Below, in pieces: positions 59,341-64,000 of a stretch of DNA of 64,000 nt. The DNA lies in assembly GCF_001402915.1 (NCBI RefSeq), contig NZ_CP012945.1, positions 1,250,001-1,314,000 on the forward strand. The letters run 5' to 3'. The notes beneath the pieces were generated by a model. That model was not told where the DNA came from, did no database searches, and worked only from the letters and a program-made list of their open reading frames with translations. This DNA comes from Devosia sp. A16 (GTDB lineage Bacteria; Pseudomonadota; Alphaproteobacteria; Rhizobiales; Devosiaceae). How positions within the stretch are numbered: position 1 is the first letter of the stretch; each line of letters begins with the position of its first letter. The position numbers and the translations under genes are program-made.

Positions 59341-60362
59341 TCGGAAAGCTCCCCTTGCGCCTCGGGCTCGCCCTCTTCACCCTCCTCGAAGGCCTGGATA
59401 TTGAGCGGCTCGGCTTCGAGGCCCTGCTGCCGGCAATGGTAGACCAGCGCATCCTCGCGCCCATGCGTCACCCACACCTTGCCGGCCCTGGTCTCGGCGA
59501 TCGTCTGGCGCAGCTCGTTCCAGTCGGCATGATCGGAGATCACCAGCGGCAGCTCCACTCCCGATTGCCGGGCCCGCTGCTTGACGCTCATCCACCCCGA
59601 GGCGACGGCCAGCACCGGATCAGGCAGTCGCCGGCTCCAGCGGTCTTTGATGGCGGAGGGCGGCGCGATGACGATCTGTCCGGCGAGCTCGGCCTTGCTG
59701 GTGCCCAGCGTCGGCTTCAGCTCGCCCAGCGGGATGCCGCGCGCGATGTAAAGCTCGCAAAGCCGGATCATCGCGCCATGCAGATAGATCGGCGCGTCAT
59801 AGCCGGCATCGCGCAGCAGTGCGATCACCCGCTGCGCCTTGCCCAGGGCGTAACAGCCGATGACATGCGCCCGATCGGGAAAGGCCGCCGCGGAGCGCAG
59901 CAACCGGGCGATCTCGTCGAGCGGGTCGGGGTGCTGGAACACCGGCAGGCCGAACGTCGCCTCGGTAACCAGCAGGTCGCATTCGGCCAGCTCGAACGGC
60001 TGCGAGGTTCGATCCGGCAGCCGCTTATAGTCGCCGGTCACGACGATGCGGTGCCCCTTGTGCTCCATCAGCACCTGCGCCGAACCGAGAATATGGCCGG
60101 CCGGCTTCAGCGTGATGGTGACGTCGTCGACCTGTAGCGGCGTGTCGAACTCGAGCGGCTGGAACTGCCGGGCCGAATCCTCGCCATAGCGCGCTTTCAT
60201 GATGGCGATGGTGTCGGGTGTCGCCAACACCGCGCCGTGCCCCGAGCGGGCGTGATCGGCATGACCATGGGTGATGATCGCCCGGGCACGTGGCACCGGC
60301 GGATCAATATAGGCGTCGATAGGGCGAACGTAGAGGTCGCGATCGAGGAAGGACGAAGCCAT
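59337..60362 (-). CDS. Ligase-associated metallo-beta-lactamase-fold DNA exonuclease
   Basis: 341 residues. The metal-binding motif ITHGHADHARSGH (His32, His34, Asp36, His37) starts the metallo-beta-lactamase fold; later motifs are LKPAGHILGSAQV and VVTGDYKRLPDRTSQPF, and the beta-CASP-type part includes VISDHADWNEL. This pattern is that of the DNA-damage-response exonuclease regularly paired with ATP-dependent ligases (SNM1/Artemis-like). Its stop overlaps the ligase start, so the two are coupled. The C-terminal tail is acidic. Confidence 0.92.
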   Translation of the reverse strand: MASSFLDRDLYVRPIDAYIDPPVPRARAIITHGHADHARSGHGAVLATPDTIAIMKARYGEDSARQFQPLEFDTPLQVDDVTITLKPAGHILGSAQVLMEHKGHRIVVTGDYKRLPDRTSQPFELAECDLLVTEATFGLPVFQHPDPLDEIARLLRSAAAFPDRAHVIGCYALGKAQRVIALLRDAGYDAPIYLHGAMIRLCELYIARGIPLGELKPTLGTSKAELAGQIVIAPPSAIKDRWSRRLPDPVLAVASGWMSVKQRARQSGVELPLVISDHADWNELRQTIAETRAGKVWVTHGREDALVYHCRQQGLEAEPLNIQAFEEGEEGEPEAQGELSE

Positions 60363-60473
60363 GAACTAAAGTACTTCCTCCCATCGGAAATGAGCCATGA
60401 AAATCAACGAGGGAACTCTATCCCGGTTGCATTTGACCGAATAGGCTCACGGCATCAATCAGCGGAGCCGATA

Positions 60474-60983
60474 ATGGAGAGCCTGCTCGAACTGGCCGCA
60501 GCCCAACCCACGCGCAAGCTGGTCCCGGGAGAAGTACTGATCACACAGGGTCGCGAAGGCGGCGACCTGTTCGTGCTTGAAAGCGGGCAGCTCGTCGTCG
60601 AGCGCGACGGGGTAGCCATTGCCAGCATTTCGTCGCCGAACTCCGTCGTGGGTGAAATGTCGGTCGTGCTGGGCACGCGCAACAGCGCGACGGTGCGGGC
60701 CGACGGCAACGCCACGGTCCGCGTCATCATGGATGCACGCAAGTATCTCGAGCAGGACCAGGCGATGACTTTCCGCCTGGCCTGGCTGATGGCCAGCCGG
60801 CTCGATGCGACTTCGGCCTATCTGGTGGAGCTGAGCAAGCAGCACACCGGCAAGGCCGAGCAGAACATGCTGGGCAAGATCCTCTCCGCCCTGCACCTGC
60901 AGGCCGACGACGGCAACTATGCCGCAGTCGCCCGCACCGACATGTTCGGCGCCGACGACACCGGCGGCGTGTACAAGGACTGA
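60474..60983 (+). CDS. Stand-alone cyclic-nucleotide-binding (cNMP) domain protein
   Basis: 169 residues from ATG 60474 (GGAG eight bases upstream). Residues 10-120 form a Crp-type beta-roll: LVPGEVLITQGREGGDLFVLESGQLVVERDGVAIAS and the phosphate-binding cassette VVGEMSVVLGTRNSATVRAD, with the Glu and Arg expected to contact a cyclic nucleotide. There is no helix-turn-helix; the tail is helical and acidic. It may be a cAMP/cGMP sensor that acts on a protein partner. It is divergent to the repair exonuclease. Confidence 0.82.
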   Translation: MESLLELAAAQPTRKLVPGEVLITQGREGGDLFVLESGQLVVERDGVAIASISSPNSVVGEMSVVLGTRNSATVRADGNATVRVIMDARKYLEQDQAMTFRLAWLMASRLDATSAYLVELSKQHTGKAEQNMLGKILSALHLQADDGNYAAVARTDMFGADDTGGVYKD

Positions 60984-61005
60984 GGGTGGCCTTCTGAGGC
61001 CACCC
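60984..61005. other. Hairpin between convergent genes
   Basis: GGGTGGCCT-TCTG-AGGCCACCC, a perfect 9-bp stem immediately after the TGA of the cNMP-domain gene and nine bases before the end of the convergent peptidase gene. No T-run follows on either strand; a transcription pause or mRNA-end structure is the likely role. Confidence 0.5.
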
Positions 61006-61014
61006 GTGCCGCCG

Positions 61015-63933
61015 CTACAGGACTTTCGTCACCTTGAGGAAGTTGCCGCGCTCGTCATTGGCCGCCTTGATCGCGGTCTCCGAGCCCAGCACCACCACCT
61101 GGCCCTGACGAGCCACCTGGTCGAGCGCTTCGGCCAGTGCCTTGAAGTCGCGGTTCGACGCCCCGAGGATTTCATCGCGACGCTTCTGCCGCGCCTCCTC
61201 GCTGTCGCCGCTGAGTTCCCAGACCAGCGAGGTAAAGCCCTTGGCATCGGGCAGCCGGTAGGTATCGACCGAGCCGATGACGCCGATCACCGACCGCACC
61301 AGATCCTGCTCGCCGACCCCGGCTTTGAGGAAGCCCGAAGCCTTGTCGTAGACATCGATGGTGTCGACCAGGTTGGGATCGCGATACGAGGTGAAGGCAA
61401 AGGTGCCGGCGAACGGATCGAGCCCCGACGAGCCGCCATAGGCGCCGCCCTGCACCCGCACCTTGTCCCACAGATAGGTGGTGTTGAGGTGCTTGATGGC
61501 GACGGCGGTGCCGCCGGTCGGTTCGAACCCGAGCGCCTTGAGGTTGGCGCCCTTGGCCACATAGTTGACCTGGCCCGGGAAGGTCAGGCCCTCCGATTGC
61601 GGACCCGGCTCGAAGCCCCAGCCTTCCGCCGACGGACCGGCGCCATCGGGCAGGCTGGCGATGAACGCCGCCAGCTCCGGCTTCAGCGCCGCGATGGCAA
61701 AACTGTCGGCAGTGACGTTGACGATCATGCCGTTGCGGCCGACGAGGAGCGTGCGGATTTCCTCGAGCGCCGCCTGCACCGCCGGCCAGTTGCCGTCGAT
61801 CTGGGCTGCGAGGTCCTTGAGGAAGAAATAGTGGCTGACGCCGCCGAGCTTCTCGCTGAGCCAGTCGGCCTCGGTGAATCCGGCCCGCACCCGCATCGAG
61901 ACGATCCCGTTGCCCATGCCGGCGAGTGAACTCTCGAAGCCTGCCTTGCTCTCGAGCACCATCTGGCGGATGCGCTCGCGGTTGTCGAGCCGCGCGTCTG
62001 TCAGCACGTCGCGCATGATCGACAGCATGTCGCCGACATGATCCGGCGTGGCCTTGCCGCGCAGGAACATCCAGGCCGCGGTGCCGGCTCCGTCGCGGCG
62101 CGTCGAGTTCCAGCGGCTGGCGCCGACGCCGCCGGTGGTGCGGCCGATCCGCTGGGTCAGCGAGACGAAATCCTCGCTGCCGGTGCCGGTCTGGGTCAGC
62201 GCCCGGGTGAACAGCGGCAGGTAGGACAGCAGCCGGCCCGGCAGCGCCTTCATGTCGAAGCCGAGGTCGAGATAGACCACGCCGCTGGTCGGCAGGTCAT
62301 GGGTGAACAGCGGCACCCCACCCAGCTCCTCGCGGGCGATCGGAATGGACTTGTTGGCGCGCGGCAGATCCTCGAGCGTCAGCGTCGGAATGCGCGCCAG
62401 CGCCTCGGGCGGATCGACCTCGTCCTGCAGCTGCTTGAGCCGGCGGGTCTGTTCGGCCACCTCGGCGATGCCGGCGGCATCGAGCCCCTGCTGTGCCGCA
62501 TCGAGCCGCGCCCGCTCCTCGGCCGCTTCCGCTGCCGCCTTGTCGGGGTCGGCGGTGAGCAGCACGGTAGAGCGATGCCTGTTGTCGAGAATGTGGGTCT
62601 TGATCAGCGTCTCGAACACCCGCTCGCCGGCGGCGAGCTTGGCCTTGAGCGCGCTTAGCGGCGCCTCGAAACTCAAGGGCTCGAGCGGATCGCCGCCATA
62701 GAGCCAGGTGCCCATCGAACGGAACATCAGCGCGATGCCGCGCGGGAACGAGCCGGTATTGTTCTCGCGCAGCGCGAACTCGGTGCTGTTCATCGCCGCT
62801 TCGATGGTCTTGGGATCGATCCCCTCGGTGCTGAGCCGCTCAAGCGTCGCAGTGATAAGCTGCTCGACCTTGTCGCCGGCATCGTCCGCAATGCCCTTGA
62901 GCCCGAAGGTGAAGTAAGGCTGGCGGATGCCGTCGGCGAGGCCGGAGCCGGTCAGCCCCTCGCCCAGCCCGGAATCGATCAGCGCCTTCCTCAGCGGCGC
63001 GGCGGGCGTGCCGACGAGCACCGACTCCAGCACGTTCAGCGACAGTGCCAGTTCCGGGTCGGTGATTTCGTCCAGCATCCAGTTGACCGACACCATGGCG
63101 GTCTTCTTGCCGGCTTCGGCCGCGCTGGCGGCATAGGTTTCGTGCAGCGAACGCGGTGCGCTCCAGCGCGGCTGCAGGGCGACTTCCGCCTTGGGGTCGA
63201 TGCGCTCGAACTGGCTGAAATACTCCTCGAGGATAACGAGGCGCTGCGCCGGATCGTCATCGCCGTAGAACACCACGCGCGAGTTGGACGGGTGGTAGTA
63301 CTTGGAATGGAAATTCTTGAAGTACGCGTAGGTGAGATCGGGGATGGCCTTCGGATCGCCGCCCGAATTCACCCCATAGGTGGTGTCCGGATAGAGCGAC
63401 AGCTGGCTGACCTTGCCCAGCACTGCCGCCGCCGAGGAATAGGCGCCCTTCATCTCGTTGAACACCACGCCCTTGTAGACCATCGGCCCCTGGGTGGAAT
63501 CGAGCTCGTAGTGCCAGCCTTCCTGGCGGAAGGTGTCTTCGCTGATCAGCGGGAAATACACCGCGTCGAGATAGACATCGACCAGGTTGTAGAAGTCCTT
63601 GAGGTTCTGCGACGCCACCGGATAGGCGGTCTTGTCGGAAAAGGTCATGGCGTTGAGGAAGGTGTGGAGCGATCCCTTCAACAGCTCCACGAACGGCTTC
63701 TTGACCGGATATTTGCGGCTGCCGCACAGCACCGAGTGCTCGAGGATGTGCGCCACCCCCGTCGAATCCTCGGGCGGGGTCTTCAGCGTCACGCCGAACA
63801 CCTTGTTCTCGTCGTCATTGATGAGGCTCAGCACCTCCGCCCCGGTCTTTCTGTGCCGGTAGAGCCGCGCCAGCGAACTGATCTCCCCGATCTGCTGCTC
63901 GCGGACGAGTTCGAAGGCGGGATGCTCGGACAT
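61015..63933 (-). CDS. M16C family zinc metallopeptidase (PreP/Cym1-like)
   Basis: 972 residues from the ATG followed by SEHPAF (a TTG gives four more). The inverted zinc motif is GVAHILEHSVLCGS (His62, Glu65, His66), with the distal ligand in YKGVVFNEMKG; the second inactive M16 half and the long helical hinge (about 480-520, coiled-coil-like EERARLDAAQQGLDAAGIAEVAEQ) complete the clam-shell of the presequence-protease family. It degrades unstructured peptides up to about 65 residues. No signal peptide is present. Neither start has a convincing ribosome-binding site. Confidence 0.93.
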   Translation of the reverse strand: MSEHPAFELVREQQIGEISSLARLYRHRKTGAEVLSLINDDENKVFGVTLKTPPEDSTGVAHILEHSVLCGSRKYPVKKPFVELLKGSLHTFLNAMTFSDKTAYPVASQNLKDFYNLVDVYLDAVYFPLISEDTFRQEGWHYELDSTQGPMVYKGVVFNEMKGAYSSAAAVLGKVSQLSLYPDTTYGVNSGGDPKAIPDLTYAYFKNFHSKYYHPSNSRVVFYGDDDPAQRLVILEEYFSQFERIDPKAEVALQPRWSAPRSLHETYAASAAEAGKKTAMVSVNWMLDEITDPELALSLNVLESVLVGTPAAPLRKALIDSGLGEGLTGSGLADGIRQPYFTFGLKGIADDAGDKVEQLITATLERLSTEGIDPKTIEAAMNSTEFALRENNTGSFPRGIALMFRSMGTWLYGGDPLEPLSFEAPLSALKAKLAAGERVFETLIKTHILDNRHRSTVLLTADPDKAAAEAAEERARLDAAQQGLDAAGIAEVAEQTRRLKQLQDEVDPPEALARIPTLTLEDLPRANKSIPIAREELGGVPLFTHDLPTSGVVYLDLGFDMKALPGRLLSYLPLFTRALTQTGTGSEDFVSLTQRIGRTTGGVGASRWNSTRRDGAGTAAWMFLRGKATPDHVGDMLSIMRDVLTDARLDNRERIRQMVLESKAGFESSLAGMGNGIVSMRVRAGFTEADWLSEKLGGVSHYFFLKDLAAQIDGNWPAVQAALEEIRTLLVGRNGMIVNVTADSFAIAALKPELAAFIASLPDGAGPSAEGWGFEPGPQSEGLTFPGQVNYVAKGANLKALGFEPTGGTAVAIKHLNTTYLWDKVRVQGGAYGGSSGLDPFAGTFAFTSYRDPNLVDTIDVYDKASGFLKAGVGEQDLVRSVIGVIGSVDTYRLPDAKGFTSLVWELSGDSEEARQKRRDEILGASNRDFKALAEALDQVARQGQVVVLGSETAIKAANDERGNFLKVTKVL

Positions 63934-64000
63934 GTGGGTACTCAAGATGGGTGGGAGGTGAAGATAACTTAGGCAGCGGCGCCGAAGGATGGAAGGGGGA

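Overview
The window is GC-rich chromosomal DNA from an alphaproteobacterium, most likely of the Hyphomicrobiales (Rhizobiales). The gene content suggests the Devosia neighbourhood, but there is no rRNA to settle the genus. The lineage call rests on a GapR (DUF2312) gene next to a DUF1036 gene and pyk, a DUF992 secreted protein, short DUF465/YdcH proteins, an aa3-oxidase subunit IV-like protein before a three-gene pnt transhydrogenase set, a cysteine-free L36 protein, an inner-membrane FadE, and dense small palindromic intergenic repeats. No tRNA, rRNA, prophage, IS transposase or CRISPR array was seen.

Layout. 1-9.3 kb: the end of a KefB/KefC-type antiporter, a TauE-like permease, a VOC protein, two divergent DUF465 proteins, a TetR regulator with a perfect operator-like palindrome, purE-purK, rpsU (TTG start), a DUF992 protein, a membrane-anchored hydrolase, a FrnE-like thioredoxin-fold protein, a small membrane protein and a LysE-family remnant. 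9.3-17.3 kb: an alpha/beta hydrolase with inserted membrane helices, the pnt cluster (which carries an extra secreted-protein gene) and oligoendopeptidase F. 17.3-25.3 kb: a toxin-antitoxin locus with an intact antitoxin but a nonsense codon in the toxin, an NtrC-like regulator with two altered AAA+ motifs, two murein enzymes (L,D-transpeptidase and a MepK-like peptidase) and dxs. 25.6-27.1 kb: an orphan HerA/DUF87-type ATPase.

27.4-34.9 kb is the least understood system: a tightly packed operon with a family-5 solute-binding protein, two permeases, a fused double ATPase, a luciferase-like flavin monooxygenase and two carboxymuconolactone-decarboxylase/AhpD-like proteins. It looks like an import-and-oxidise pathway for an unidentified compound, possibly sulfur-containing.

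35-43 kb: an MHYT-GGDEF-EAL protein, gapR, DUF1036-pyk, an M20 peptidase, rpmJ and a degenerate response regulator. 43.2-48.8 kb: an oppABCDF-type operon on the minus strand. 49-57.2 kb: a fatty-acid degradation locus (fadA, fadB and fadE on minus; fadD and a MerR regulator on plus). Its divergent promoters each carry a TTGACG...CGTCAA palindrome overlapping the -35 box, and a third copy lies upstream of the opp operon. 57.5-64 kb: a UVR-motif protein, an ATP-dependent DNA ligase with its metallo-beta-lactamase exonuclease partner, a stand-alone cyclic-nucleotide-binding protein and an M16C peptidase.

Several intergenic spaces are filled by palindromic elements of 80-170 bp. They fall into at least four families, three of which recur within the window.
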